A DNA stretch of 64,000 nucleotides from Candidatus Bathyarchaeota archaeon A05DMB-3 (GTDB taxonomy: Archaea; Thermoproteota; Bathyarchaeia; Bathyarchaeales; Bathycorpusculaceae), in assembly GCA_019685555.1 (NCBI GenBank), contig JABFQN010000005.1, positions 22,898 to 86,897 of the forward strand, read 5' to 3'. Positions 17,157 to 26,087 of this stretch are shown piece by piece; the stretch's first letter is position 1, and each line of letters opens with the position of its first letter. Under the pieces are notes generated by a model. That model was not told the origin of the DNA. It worked only from the letters and a program-made list of their open reading frames with translations, and did not search any database. The position numbers were made by a program, and so were the translations under genes.

Positions 17157-17168
17157 ATTTTAATATAA
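17157..17168 (+). promoter_or_regulatory. TATA-like element upstream of tes
   Basis: ATTTTAATATAA lies in the 77-base gap between the divergent trmB and tes genes, about 35 bases upstream of the tes ATG. The gap is small enough that a regulator bound there would affect both genes. Seen in sequence; function inferred. Confidence 0.4.
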
Positions 17169-17202
17169 CATTCCACCAATCCAAAACCCTCACGTGAGGA
17201 AC

Positions 17203-18732
17203 ATGCCGAAGGAACTGGAAGAAGTCAAGTTTGAAACTTATTCAACAAGCGTATGTCCAGAATGCCTAAACAAAATTCCCATGAGAATTTACGAGGAAAA
17301 CGGCGTAATTTTCCTTGAAAAAACATGTCCAAAACATGGAAAATTTGAAGATGTTTACTGGGGAGATGCCGAACTTTTCAAATGGTTTTACAGCGATTGG
17401 TATAACGCGAAATATGCTGGAACTGGCTTAGAAAATCCCCACACAAAAACGGCTAAGGGGTGCCCCTACGACTGCGGTCTATGCACACAACACAAGTCCC
17501 ACACAGTTTTGGGCATAATAGACGTTACAAACAGATGCAATATGGCTTGCCCCGTCTGCTTCGCCTACGCTGGAGCAGTAAACTATGTTTACGAGCCAAC
17601 ATATGAACAGATTGTAGACATGATTAAGCTTCTTAGAGGCAATAAGCCTTGGGCTTGTAATGCTCTTCAGTTCAGCGGCGGAGAACCCACAATAAGAAAC
17701 GATTTGCCACAGCTTATCGCAGAAGCCAAAAAAGCTGGAATAACCCATGTGGAGGTAAACACCAACGGACTACGCCTTGCAGAAGACTTAGACTACTTTA
17801 AAAAACTTTTAGACGCTGGCTTAAGCACTCTTTACCTGCAGTTTGACGGTTTAAGAGAGGAAATCTACAAGAAAACCAGAGCGAGAACAGACCTTGTCCA
17901 AAAAAAGCAGAAGGTTTTAGAAAACGCCAGAAAAATAGGCTTAGACTCAATCGTTTTAGTGGTCACCCTTGCAAGGGGAGTAAACGACAAAGATTTAGGC
18001 GACATAGTACGCTATGCTATTGAAAACCATGATGTTGTCAGATGCGTCAACATTCAGCCAATTTCCATGGCTGGGAGAGCCCGCAAAGACGAAATGCGGA
18101 AAATGCGCATAACAGTGCCGGACACCATAAAACTGATAGAAGAACAGACAAACGGAAAAATCACGCGACAAGACTGGCGGCCAGTCAACTGGCCTGTTCC
18201 AGTTTCTAAGGGAATGGAAATAGTGAAAAATAGAGCCTATCCAGAGTTTACGATGCATCCCATGTGTGGAGCTGCAACCTTCGTTGTTGTTGAGGAGGAT
18301 GATTCGTACAAGCCTATAACGCAGTATGTGGATGTTGACCGTTTTGCAGAAATCTTTTGGAACATCTATTATTCCGGCGTGAAGGGCAAGAGAACCATGG
18401 CGAAGATGAGGATGCTGGAGCTTTTGCCCATGGTTAAGTCGCCACTTGTCAGAGGTTTGCTAAAGGATGTTATAACAAAGGGGAGCTATGAAGCGTTGGG
18501 AAGGCTCATGCGAAGAGTTGTCATGATTGGAATAATGCATTTCATGGACGTTTGGAACCTAGATCTAGACCGAGTTCAGAGATGCGTCATCCACTATGCA
18601 ACACCAGATGGAAAGATTAGGCCCTTCTGCACATACAACAGCCTTCACCGAAACAATGTGGAAAAGCAATTCGCTATGTCAGTCGGCGAATGGACTGAAA
18701 AAATGGGAAAGAAACTGAACGAACCAGTCTGA
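17203..18732 (+). CDS. tes: Radical SAM tetraether lipid synthase (Tes)
   Basis: Tes joins the phytanyl tails of two archaeol lipids into membrane-spanning tetraether (GDGT) by sp3 C-C coupling. About 509 residues. N-terminal cysteine cluster CPECLNKIP and TCPKHG, then GCPYDCGLC, then the radical SAM cluster ligands C112, C116, C119 in TNRCNMACPVCFAYAG, followed by the SAM-binding FSGGEPTIRNDLPQLIAEA and QFDGLREEIYKKTRAR. The C-terminal part has further Cys/His (MHPMCGAATFVVV, FCTYNSLHRN). This architecture matches the MJ0619/MA_1486 family. A GTG at 17194 is an in-frame alternative start. Closely related radical SAM proteins with other roles cannot be fully excluded. Confidence 0.85.
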   Translation: MPKELEEVKFETYSTSVCPECLNKIPMRIYEENGVIFLEKTCPKHGKFEDVYWGDAELFKWFYSDWYNAKYAGTGLENPHTKTAKGCPYDCGLCTQHKSHTVLGIIDVTNRCNMACPVCFAYAGAVNYVYEPTYEQIVDMIKLLRGNKPWACNALQFSGGEPTIRNDLPQLIAEAKKAGITHVEVNTNGLRLAEDLDYFKKLLDAGLSTLYLQFDGLREEIYKKTRARTDLVQKKQKVLENARKIGLDSIVLVVTLARGVNDKDLGDIVRYAIENHDVVRCVNIQPISMAGRARKDEMRKMRITVPDTIKLIEEQTNGKITRQDWRPVNWPVPVSKGMEIVKNRAYPEFTMHPMCGAATFVVVEEDDSYKPITQYVDVDRFAEIFWNIYYSGVKGKRTMAKMRMLELLPMVKSPLVRGLLKDVITKGSYEALGRLMRRVVMIGIMHFMDVWNLDLDRVQRCVIHYATPDGKIRPFCTYNSLHRNNVEKQFAMSVGEWTEKMGKKLNEPV

Positions 18733-18770
18733 AAAATAGCTACAACAGCAATATAAAGAAAGAGAAAAGG

Positions 18771-20495
18771 CTAGGTTTTAGCCGTCATCTTCTTTAACTC
18801 TTCTTCACGTAAGACTCTTCGGAGAACCTTGCCAACAGCACTTAACGGCAGCTCCTTTCGAATTTCCAGCTCCCTAATCGCCTTGTAAGGCGCCACCTTC
18901 TCGTTGACAAACTTCATAAGCTCTTCCTCGGTGGCGGTCATACCCTCCTTTAACACAACAAAAGCCTTTGGAATTTCGCCGGAAACAGTGTCTGGTTTGC
19001 CGATTACTCCACAAAGTTTCACGGCTGGATGCTCATAAAGAACATCTTCAAGCTCCCTTGGGTAGACGCTGTACCCCTTATATTTGATAAGGTCTTTTTT
19101 GCGGTCTGTTATGTAAAAGTAGCCATCCTCATCCATTTTCCCAATGTCACCAGTGTAAAGCCACCCGTTTCTGAGAACATCAGCTGTTTCCTCAAGCATT
19201 TTCCAGTAACCCTTCATCACTTGCGGACCCTTAACTATTAACTCGCCGATCTCGCCTGGAGGAAGCTCTTTCTCTCCAGTTTCTATATCAACGATTTTCG
19301 CGTCTGTGTCCGGCCATGGGATTCCTATAGAGCCAACTTTAACGGTTTTCATGGTTTTGTCAAGTGGGTTGCAGTGGGTTACTGGCGAAGACTCCGTAAG
19401 TCCGTAGCCTTCAACCAAAACGCCGCCCGTCACTTCCATAAACTTTTTCTGAACTTCCGGCGGAAGCGGCGCCGCGCCTGATATGCAGAACTTTATTGAC
19501 GTACAGTCGTATTTTTTGAGGTCTGGATGGGTTAGAAGCATGGCATACATTGTCGGCGCACCGCAAAACACTGTTACCTTATACTTCTGGATTACTTGAA
19601 ATACGCTTATTGGGTCGAAGCGGGGAAGCAGAACAATTCTTCCCGCGAAATAGATTGGCGCATTCATGCCGGTTGTCATTCCATAAATATGGAAAAGCGG
19701 AAGTACAGCTAAGACGGTTTCCTCGCCCTCGTTGGCTTGCAACCACTCATTGCACATGACGGCGTTTGAAACTAGGTTCATGTGGGTGAGCATGGCTCCT
19801 TTTGCAATTCCAGTGGTTCCGCCAGTGTATTGAAGGGCAGCCAAATCCTCTTTTGGGTTAATTTCAACTTTCGGCGGTTTCGCCTCGTATTTTGCCATAA
19901 GCTCCGTGAAAAAGTGAACGTTCGGTTTGGGCTCAACTTTGCGCGAGGGAATTTTTTTCAGCAAAGAACCCAAGACAGCCTTAAACTTTGGCATGTAATC
20001 CTTCAAGCTTGTTACAACAACGTTTCGCAGCCTTGTTTTTCCCCAAACCTTTTCCACAATCGGGTACAACAAGTCAAGAACAACTATGGTCTCAGCTTCG
20101 GAATCGTTTAATTGATGCTCAACCTCTCGCTCTTTATAGAGGGGGCTAATTGCCGTGACAATGGCACCTGCTTTTAAAGCGCCGTAATATGATATTATGA
20201 ACTGTGGGACGTTTGGAAGGAAAATTGCAACTTTGTCTCCCTTCTTCACTCCCAAATCTACCAACGCAGTCGCAAACTTGTCAGAAAGCACATCCAACTC
20301 TTTATAGGTTAATTCCTTGTCAAAGTAAACTATTGCCGTTTTATCCGGATGTTTTTGGGCAGCGCTCCTTAAAAATTCGAAAAGCGGCACTTCGGGATAA
20401 TCTATGGTTTTTCTAACGCCTGTGGGCCAGAGTTTGTACCATGGCTTTTCAAGTCTTTCTTCCTTTTCAGCCTTCTTTCTCTTTTTAGCTGGCAT
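18771..20495 (-). CDS. Long-chain acyl-CoA synthetase (AMP-forming)
   Basis: Activates fatty acids to acyl-CoA through an acyl-AMP intermediate. 574 residues, complete. ATP-binding motif QYTGGTTGIAKGAMLTHMNL (about residue 225-244), VEGYGLTESSPVTH, the adenylation hinge YTGDIGKMDEDGYFYITDRK with KGYSVYPRELED, and the C-terminal catalytic Lys in LSAVGKVLRR. The N-terminus has a Lys/Glu-rich leader (MPAKKRKKAEKEERLEKPWY). Last gene of the acyl-CoA oxidation run, where it would supply substrate. The chain length preference is not readable from sequence. Confidence 0.92.
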   Translation of the reverse strand: MPAKKRKKAEKEERLEKPWYKLWPTGVRKTIDYPEVPLFEFLRSAAQKHPDKTAIVYFDKELTYKELDVLSDKFATALVDLGVKKGDKVAIFLPNVPQFIISYYGALKAGAIVTAISPLYKEREVEHQLNDSEAETIVVLDLLYPIVEKVWGKTRLRNVVVTSLKDYMPKFKAVLGSLLKKIPSRKVEPKPNVHFFTELMAKYEAKPPKVEINPKEDLAALQYTGGTTGIAKGAMLTHMNLVSNAVMCNEWLQANEGEETVLAVLPLFHIYGMTTGMNAPIYFAGRIVLLPRFDPISVFQVIQKYKVTVFCGAPTMYAMLLTHPDLKKYDCTSIKFCISGAAPLPPEVQKKFMEVTGGVLVEGYGLTESSPVTHCNPLDKTMKTVKVGSIGIPWPDTDAKIVDIETGEKELPPGEIGELIVKGPQVMKGYWKMLEETADVLRNGWLYTGDIGKMDEDGYFYITDRKKDLIKYKGYSVYPRELEDVLYEHPAVKLCGVIGKPDTVSGEIPKAFVVLKEGMTATEEELMKFVNEKVAPYKAIRELEIRKELPLSAVGKVLRRVLREEELKKMTAKT

Positions 20496-20576
20496 ACTAA
20501 ACCCTATTAAGGTATAAGCGGTGTTTGGAAGTAATAATACTTTCCATAAAAAACGCCCGATGCAAAGAGCTTGGCT

Positions 20577-21008
20577 CTATTCCGGTCGAATGAACTCGTA
20601 TATAGGTTTTCCTTCGGGAGTGATTTTGGCTACAAGTTTGGCTTTCATGCCCACTTTAACCTCTGAAAGCTTGAAACCGGTTAGCCAAGCAAGCACCCTT
20701 ACGCCTTCTTTAAGTCTTCCAATGGCAACGGTATAGGGTTTCTCTGGTTGAAATGTTGTTGGTCTAACAACGACATGGGTGAAAGTTTCGATTGTTGCCT
20801 CGTCGCTGAGCTCAACCCACTCCATATCAGAGGCTAAGCATTCTGAACAGTCAGCAACTGGCGGAAAATACAGTTTTCCACATCTTTTGCATTTTGTGGC
20901 CAAAACTTTTCCCTGTTTTAGGCTTTCCCAAAATTGCAACGTCTTACTTATCGGTATGTCTTGCACTATTTTTATTTCTCTCGATTTTATTGAGGGCATA
21001 GTCGCCAT
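20577..21008 (-). CDS. DUF35 / Zn-ribbon OB-fold acyl-CoA-binding protein
   Basis: 143 residues: rubredoxin-like zinc ribbon with TKCKRCGKLYFPPVADCSEC (about residues 38-57) and a C-terminal OB-fold. This family forms complexes with thiolase-like proteins (for example thiolase/HMG-CoA synthase complexes in archaea, and steroid-degrading aldolases) and channels acyl-CoA. It starts 4 bases after the thiolase stop, with GAGGAG 8 bases upstream, so the two are almost certainly partners. Confidence 0.9.
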   Translation of the reverse strand: MATMPSIKSREIKIVQDIPISKTLQFWESLKQGKVLATKCKRCGKLYFPPVADCSECLASDMEWVELSDEATIETFTHVVVRPTTFQPEKPYTVAIGRLKEGVRVLAWLTGFKLSEVKVGMKAKLVAKITPEGKPIYEFIRPE

Positions 21009-21012
21009 ACAA

Positions 21013-22185
21013 TCATCTCCTCAAAATTGTAACATAACAGTAATGTCCCGTCCCGCCGACGTTGTGGGCTAAGGCTATATAATTTTTCATGGGCACTTGC
21101 CGGCTTTTTTCAATAGCTTCTTCTCTAAGCTGTTTTGTCAACTCATATATCATCGCGCATCCAGTTGTGCCTATGGGGTGACCCTTTGCCTTTAAGCCGC
21201 CGTCCACGTTTACTGGGATTTTTCCACCTATCTCCGTTTGTCCTTCCCTTAACAGCTTGGCTCCTTCGCCTTTTTCGCATAGCCCTATGTCTTCGTAAGC
21301 CATTATTTCAGCTATGGTGAAGCAGTCGTGGACCACTGCAACGTCAAGCTGGTCCGGCGTTATTTTAGCCATCTTGTAAGCTTTTTGGGAGGCTTGGACA
21401 CTTGCCTCTAAACCAACATAGTCCAAGCGTTTACTCATGTTTGCAGTTCCAGACGCAAACCCTACCCCAGCAACCCAAACAGGCGTGTCAACCTTCAGCT
21501 CTTTAACCTTGTCTTCAGAGGCGAGGATTACTGAGGCTGCTCCATCGGATACTGGGCAACAGTCGAAAAGTTTCAAGGGTGCAGCGATAACCATAGACGA
21601 CAGCACGTCGTCGACTATTATTCGGTTTTGAAGATGTGCAATGGGGTTCATTGAGGCATATTTGTGGTTTTTAACGGCAACTAAAGCCAAATCTTCCTCT
21701 GTAGTTCCATATTTTGCCATGTGGGCAGTTGCATATAACGCGTAATAGGCTGGAAAGGTTAAGCCGAAATTGTGGAACTCCCAGAGGTAGTATCCAGCCC
21801 TACCAATCCACTCCATCATAGTCGGTGTGTCAATTTCCCTCATCTTTTCAATACCCAAAGCTGCTGCAATTTCAACTTGCCCGCTTGCCACAGCCCAGTA
21901 AGCTGTTGAAAACGCTGCACTTCCGCTTGCACATGCGGCTTCACAACGTATAAGTCCCGCGCCTGTTAGCCCACAATATTCGGCTGAAACCACTGCTGGA
22001 AGAAGCTCCTCATACCAAGCTCCAGCTCCAGTAGAGCCAACCGCAACGAACTCTATTTCTTTTGGGGTTATTCCAGCATCTTCAACTGACGGCTTAAAAG
22101 CCTCGAAGGCTAGTTCAGCCACGTTCACGTCGTTTCTTACACCAAATTTTGAGCATCCAACGCCTATTATTGCCACTTTTTTCAT
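21013..22185 (-). CDS. Thiolase-family acetyl-CoA acetyltransferase (SCP-x/lipid-transfer type)
   Basis: Cleaves 3-ketoacyl-CoA or condenses acetyl-CoA; 390 residues. Start chosen at ATG 22185 (MKKVAIIGVGCSKFGVRNDV) with GGTGATG just upstream. The nucleophile Cys lies in CEAACASGSAAFSTAYWAVA, and the catalytic His in KAKGHPIGTTGCAMIYELTK. It has the SCP-x-like pattern, without the second-Cys CGGG motif of classical FadA thiolases. Paired with the adjoining DUF35 protein. In archaea such pairs may serve the mevalonate pathway; here the neighbours favour acyl-CoA oxidation. Confidence 0.9.
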   Translation of the reverse strand: MKKVAIIGVGCSKFGVRNDVNVAELAFEAFKPSVEDAGITPKEIEFVAVGSTGAGAWYEELLPAVVSAEYCGLTGAGLIRCEAACASGSAAFSTAYWAVASGQVEIAAALGIEKMREIDTPTMMEWIGRAGYYLWEFHNFGLTFPAYYALYATAHMAKYGTTEEDLALVAVKNHKYASMNPIAHLQNRIIVDDVLSSMVIAAPLKLFDCCPVSDGAASVILASEDKVKELKVDTPVWVAGVGFASGTANMSKRLDYVGLEASVQASQKAYKMAKITPDQLDVAVVHDCFTIAEIMAYEDIGLCEKGEGAKLLREGQTEIGGKIPVNVDGGLKAKGHPIGTTGCAMIYELTKQLREEAIEKSRQVPMKNYIALAHNVGGTGHYCYVTILRR

Positions 22186-22238
22186 TACATCACCATACTG
22201 CAATTATTAACGATTAAAAATGGGATTATGGGAGAGTT

Positions 22239-23027
22239 TTATTTTCCTTTGAATTCAGCTTTTCGCCTTGACATAAAGGCTTCTACGCCTTCTTTTAGGT
22301 CTTCCGTGGAGAAGGTTAATGCCATAAGCCCCGACTCTATACGCAAACCAGCTTCCAACGGCACTTGTGTTCCAAAGTTTAAGGAATACTTCGCATATTT
22401 CAGCGCTACTGGTGGACCTTCACTTAGTTTTTTGGCTAATTCACGAGTTTCGTCTCTGAGTTTCTCATAGTGCACAACCCTGTGAACCAAGCCTATTTTT
22501 AGGGCTTCTTCAGCCTTAAGTCTGGTTCCAAGCATCACCATTTCTTTAGCCCGCGCCAATCCAACGATTCTGACAAGCCTTTGAGTGCCGCCCCATCCGG
22601 GTATGAGCCCCAAGTTTATTTCTGGGCTTCCAAGTTCTGCGTGTTCTGCGGCTATTCTGAAGTCGCATGCAAGGGCCAGTTCTAAGCCTCCGCCTAGGGC
22701 GAAGCCGTTTATTGCGGCTATAACTGGTTTTGACATTTCCTCTATTTTGCTGAAAACTTTCTGTCCCATTCTTGAGAATTCTTCAGCTTTAACCGGTGTC
22801 GCCTTAGGAAACATTGTTACGTCTGCGCCTGCGCTAAAGGCTCTGTCGCCTTCGCCTGTTATTACAACACATCTCACCGACGGGTCCTTTTCAGCAGTGT
22901 CTAAGGCGTCTGCAAGCTCTTCCATCAAGACGTCGTTGAAGGCGTTCAGCCTATGCGGCCTATTGAGGATTATCCATAGAACGCTTTCTTCCCTTTCCAC
23001 TTTCACGGTTTCGTATGCTTTACTCAT
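22239..23027 (-). CDS. Enoyl-CoA hydratase/isomerase
   Basis: Hydrates trans-2-enoyl-CoA to 3-hydroxyacyl-CoA. About 262 residues from the ATG at 23027 (MSKAYETVKVEREESVLWII); the frame starts at a GTG 12 bases earlier. Crotonase features: LNRPHRLNAFNDVLMEEL, oxyanion-hole segments AFSAGADVTMF and NGFALGGGLELALACDFRIA, and the Glu-bearing GSPEINLGLIPGWGGTQRL. Both catalytic Glu positions appear to be present. Located between the thiolase and an acyl-CoA dehydrogenase. Confidence 0.93.
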   Translation of the reverse strand: MSKAYETVKVEREESVLWIILNRPHRLNAFNDVLMEELADALDTAEKDPSVRCVVITGEGDRAFSAGADVTMFPKATPVKAEEFSRMGQKVFSKIEEMSKPVIAAINGFALGGGLELALACDFRIAAEHAELGSPEINLGLIPGWGGTQRLVRIVGLARAKEMVMLGTRLKAEEALKIGLVHRVVHYEKLRDETRELAKKLSEGPPVALKYAKYSLNFGTQVPLEAGLRIESGLMALTFSTEDLKEGVEAFMSRRKAEFKGK

Positions 23028-23079
23028 AAACACCACCACATCATGTTTTGCAGCATAGTCTATATTACTTTTGGGAAAT

Positions 23080-24234
23080 TCAGAACTTCCGCAAAAGATA
23101 TTTTAGAACTGTAAGCTTCTGGATTTCGCTTGTTCCCTCGTAGATTTCAGTTATTTTCGCGTCTCTGTGATACCTTTCAACACGATATTCGCCCAAATAG
23201 CCATAACCGCCTAAGGTTTGAATAGCGAAGTCTGTGGCTTCCATCGACACGCGGCCTGCATACTGCTTTGCCATAGCCGTTGCCATGGGATCCATTTTTC
23301 CAGCGTCAATAAGCCATGCAGCCTTATAGGTTAAAAGTCTTGCAGCTTCGATTTTTGTGGCTAACTCTGCCAGCGTGCAGCCAATAGCCTCGTGCTGTAT
23401 TATGGGTTGTCCAAAGGCTTCTCTCTGTTTTGAGTATTTGAAGGCTATTTCCCATGCGCCTTGAGCCATGCCAACGGCTTGGGCTGCCACGCCAACTCTT
23501 GTTTTGTCGAAGAACTCCATTGAATGGTAAAAGCCTCTGTTAAGTTCGCCAACAATGTTCCAGTCTGTAACCTTAACATTGTCAAATCTAACCTCGCCTG
23601 TCACGGAACACCTTATTCCCATTTTGTTGTGAAGTTTTGTTGTGTCCAATCCATGAGTGCCCTTGTCTACCACGAATAGTGTTTCACCTCTATATGTTGG
23701 TCTAACCTTTGTGTCTGTCTGCGTTAAAACCACAAAGAAATCTGCGATTGTGGCGTTTGTAATGAAGGTTTTTGTGCCGTTTATCCACCATTCGTTCCCG
23801 TATTTTGTGGCTGTTGTCTCCATGCGGGTTATGTCGCTTCCGCTAACGTTTGGCTCCGTAAAGGCTGCGGCTGAAATATAGTCGCCTCTGCAGATTGGCG
23901 GCAAATATTTTTCCTTCTGCTCTTTAGTGCCATGAACAAGGATTAGTTCGCTTCCAAAGTTTCCGCTTGAAATTGCCACGCCAAGCGATGAGTCTGCTCT
24001 GCACATTTCCTCGATTATAAGGCATGTTTCAAGAAGCCCATAGCCTTGACCCCCATATTCTTGGGGGAAGAACATGCTTGTAAAGCCCAATTTGGCGGCT
24101 TTCTTGTAAAGTTCCGTGGGAAACTCTTCTTTGCGGTCAAGCTCCAATGCTAGTTCTGGTTTGAATTCCTTGTCGCAGAATTCCCTCACAGCGTTTTTTA
24201 TTCCAATCTGCTCCTCGGTTAGTTCAAACTTCAT
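23080..24234 (-). CDS. Acyl-CoA dehydrogenase 1
   Basis: FAD enzyme introducing the 2,3-double bond of acyl-CoA, passing electrons to ETF. 384 residues, full length. ACAD signatures: FTEPNVSGSDITRMETTATK, the FAD-contact KTFITNATIADFFVV, GGYGYLGEYRVERYHRDAKI and ITEIYEGTSEIQ, whose Glu corresponds to the MCAD catalytic base. It abuts the hydroxyacyl-CoA dehydrogenase gene (24235). It has a paralogue at 26088-27236 with very similar layout. Chain length or branching specificity is not clear. Confidence 0.94.
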   Translation of the reverse strand: MKFELTEEQIGIKNAVREFCDKEFKPELALELDRKEEFPTELYKKAAKLGFTSMFFPQEYGGQGYGLLETCLIIEEMCRADSSLGVAISSGNFGSELILVHGTKEQKEKYLPPICRGDYISAAAFTEPNVSGSDITRMETTATKYGNEWWINGTKTFITNATIADFFVVLTQTDTKVRPTYRGETLFVVDKGTHGLDTTKLHNKMGIRCSVTGEVRFDNVKVTDWNIVGELNRGFYHSMEFFDKTRVGVAAQAVGMAQGAWEIAFKYSKQREAFGQPIIQHEAIGCTLAELATKIEAARLLTYKAAWLIDAGKMDPMATAMAKQYAGRVSMEATDFAIQTLGGYGYLGEYRVERYHRDAKITEIYEGTSEIQKLTVLKYLLRKF

Positions 24235-25419
24235 TTAGTAGAACCCCCTTCCAGTTTTCTTACCCAGCCAACCTTTATTGACGTATTCTTCTAAAAGTGG
24301 GCAAGGCTTATACATTTCCATGTTATATTTGGCGTAAAGCTCCTTCAACTTTTTGAGGACAATATCTATGCCAGTTCTATCTCCATATTCGCATGGACCT
24401 GAAGGCCAGTAGGTGCCAAGTTTCATTCCAGTGTCTATGTCGGCTGGGCTTGCAGCATCTTCATAAATTAGCCATGCAGCCTCGTTTACGGCTACAGCCC
24501 AAGACCTTTCCACGTCATACTCTTCAAGCATGTTGAAAGGGATTCTTGGTCTTCCCTTGGTCCAGTCGTAAAAGCCGACGCCTGTTTTTTGCCCAAGCTT
24601 CCGCTCTTTTACTAGCGGTTCGATGACTTCTGCGCATGGTTTGAAGCGGTCGCCGTAAGCATCATAGAGGATTTTTCCAACCTCGTAGGCTATGTCAAGT
24701 CCAACAAAGTCGGCTAGTTCAAACCATCCCATTGGAAAACCGCCACTGTATTTTACTGAGGCGTCTATGCCTTCTTTTGTTGCTTCGCCTCTGTGGTAAG
24801 CCCAAAACGCTTCGTTGAAGACTGCGCCAAGCACTCTGTTAACTATGAAGCCCCGCACGTCTTTTCTCACGACTACTGGTGTTTTTCCAAGTTTTTTAGC
24901 TAGTTCCCCAAGAGTGCTTATTGTTTCTTGGCTTGTTTTTTCGCCTTTGATAACTTCAACCAAAGCCATTAGCTGAGGCGGGTTGAAGAAGTGCATTCCC
25001 GCCACTTTGTCTGGACGGTTTGTGGCATTGCCCATTTCGGTAATGCTTAAAGTTGAAGTGTTAGAAGCCAGAATGGCGTGCGGAGGCGCAACGCTGTCCA
25101 GTTTAGCGAAAACTTGCTTTTTCAGTTCCATGTTTTCCGGAACCGCTTCAATGGCGAGGTCTATGCCTTCTGCCGCTTGCTCATAGCTAGTTGTTATGCT
25201 TATCCGTGCAAGTGCAGCTTCAGCGTCCTCTTGTCTTATGCGTTTCTTTTCGGTGAACTTGCCTAGGCTCCACTTGATTTTTTCCAAAGCTTTTTGGAGA
25301 AGTTCATCGTTTATATCCACCATTGCCACATAGTATCCATTCATCGCCAACAACTGTGTTATTCCATGCCCCATTGCTCCAGAACCGATAACTGCTGCTT
25401 TTTTCAATTTTTCAACCAA
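24235..25419 (-). CDS. 3-hydroxyacyl-CoA dehydrogenase
   Basis: NAD-dependent oxidation of 3-hydroxyacyl-CoA to 3-ketoacyl-CoA. 394 residues: N-terminal Rossmann domain (AAVIGSGAMGHGITQLLAMN), catalytic His in GMHFFNPPQLMALVEVIKG, and two C-terminal 3HCDH helical domains (RGFIVNRVLGAVFNEAFWAY, and KKTGRGFY at the very end). Starts at TTG 25419 with GGAGGAA about 8 bases upstream. No fused crotonase domain. Confidence 0.93.
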   Translation of the reverse strand: MVEKLKKAAVIGSGAMGHGITQLLAMNGYYVAMVDINDELLQKALEKIKWSLGKFTEKKRIRQEDAEAALARISITTSYEQAAEGIDLAIEAVPENMELKKQVFAKLDSVAPPHAILASNTSTLSITEMGNATNRPDKVAGMHFFNPPQLMALVEVIKGEKTSQETISTLGELAKKLGKTPVVVRKDVRGFIVNRVLGAVFNEAFWAYHRGEATKEGIDASVKYSGGFPMGWFELADFVGLDIAYEVGKILYDAYGDRFKPCAEVIEPLVKERKLGQKTGVGFYDWTKGRPRIPFNMLEEYDVERSWAVAVNEAAWLIYEDAASPADIDTGMKLGTYWPSGPCEYGDRTGIDIVLKKLKELYAKYNMEMYKPCPLLEEYVNKGWLGKKTGRGFY

Positions 25420-25494
25420 ACAAATTCCTCCTTTAAGAATCTAATATGAATGATTAAGATGAGTATAAAATCTTTCCCAACCCCGTGAACTTTG

Positions 25495-25983
25495 TCAGGT
25501 TTTTAGATATTTCGAGAACTTTTTCATCATCAATGTGTATTTAGAAGCTAATTTTTGCTTTAGATAATTAAACTCCAATGGTAAATAGGGGTCGTCCAGT
25601 TGTGATGCGAAATTTTTGAGCCTTTTCCTAACCCATTCATACCCCTTTTTATTCAGAGCGTACGTTAGTTCATAATCTAAAGCCGTGAAATGGGCTTCAT
25701 AGACATTTGGATAAAATTTCATTACTGTTTGTTCATTAATCGGTGTATTCATTTTCTTTAGCTCACTTATCTCAACAAATTCGTGAACCATTAAAAACTC
25801 GTTATTTAAAACATCCTCCAGCGTTGTAGTATCTCCAGTTGGAGTTTCACCCGTCATGTAATCATAAAACTCTTTGGGAGAAATGCTTTCATAATCATAG
25901 CCAAGTTTATTTAAAATTTCAGCGGTCTTTCCTAATTTAGCCGCAATTTCGCTAAGTATGGAATTATCGTCCTTTATATCCAT
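25495..25983 (-). CDS. Hypothetical protein within the acyl-CoA oxidation run
   Basis: Not recognised. 162 residues, soluble, no cysteines, mostly predicted helix. Visible segments are ILSEIAAKLGKTAEILNKLG, a Thr-rich TGETPTGDTTTLEDV loop and a Tyr/Leu-rich C-terminus. It lies between an acyl-CoA dehydrogenase and the hydroxyacyl-CoA dehydrogenase on the same strand, with gaps of 104 and 75 bases, larger than the other gaps of the run, so it may be an insertion. Codon use looks more AT-rich than the flanking genes. No function proposed. Confidence 0.7.
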   Translation of the reverse strand: MDIKDDNSILSEIAAKLGKTAEILNKLGYDYESISPKEFYDYMTGETPTGDTTTLEDVLNNEFLMVHEFVEISELKKMNTPINEQTVMKFYPNVYEAHFTALDYELTYALNKKGYEWVRKRLKNFASQLDDPYLPLEFNYLKQKLASKYTLMMKKFSKYLKT

Positions 25984-26087
25984 GCGGATGCCTTTATAGT
26001 TCTAAATAATGTTTGCGTTTAAGATAAAATTTTTCGCATTCAGAGACGCCAGAATCAAACTTTAAAGAAACGGGGGAGAGGCTATAA

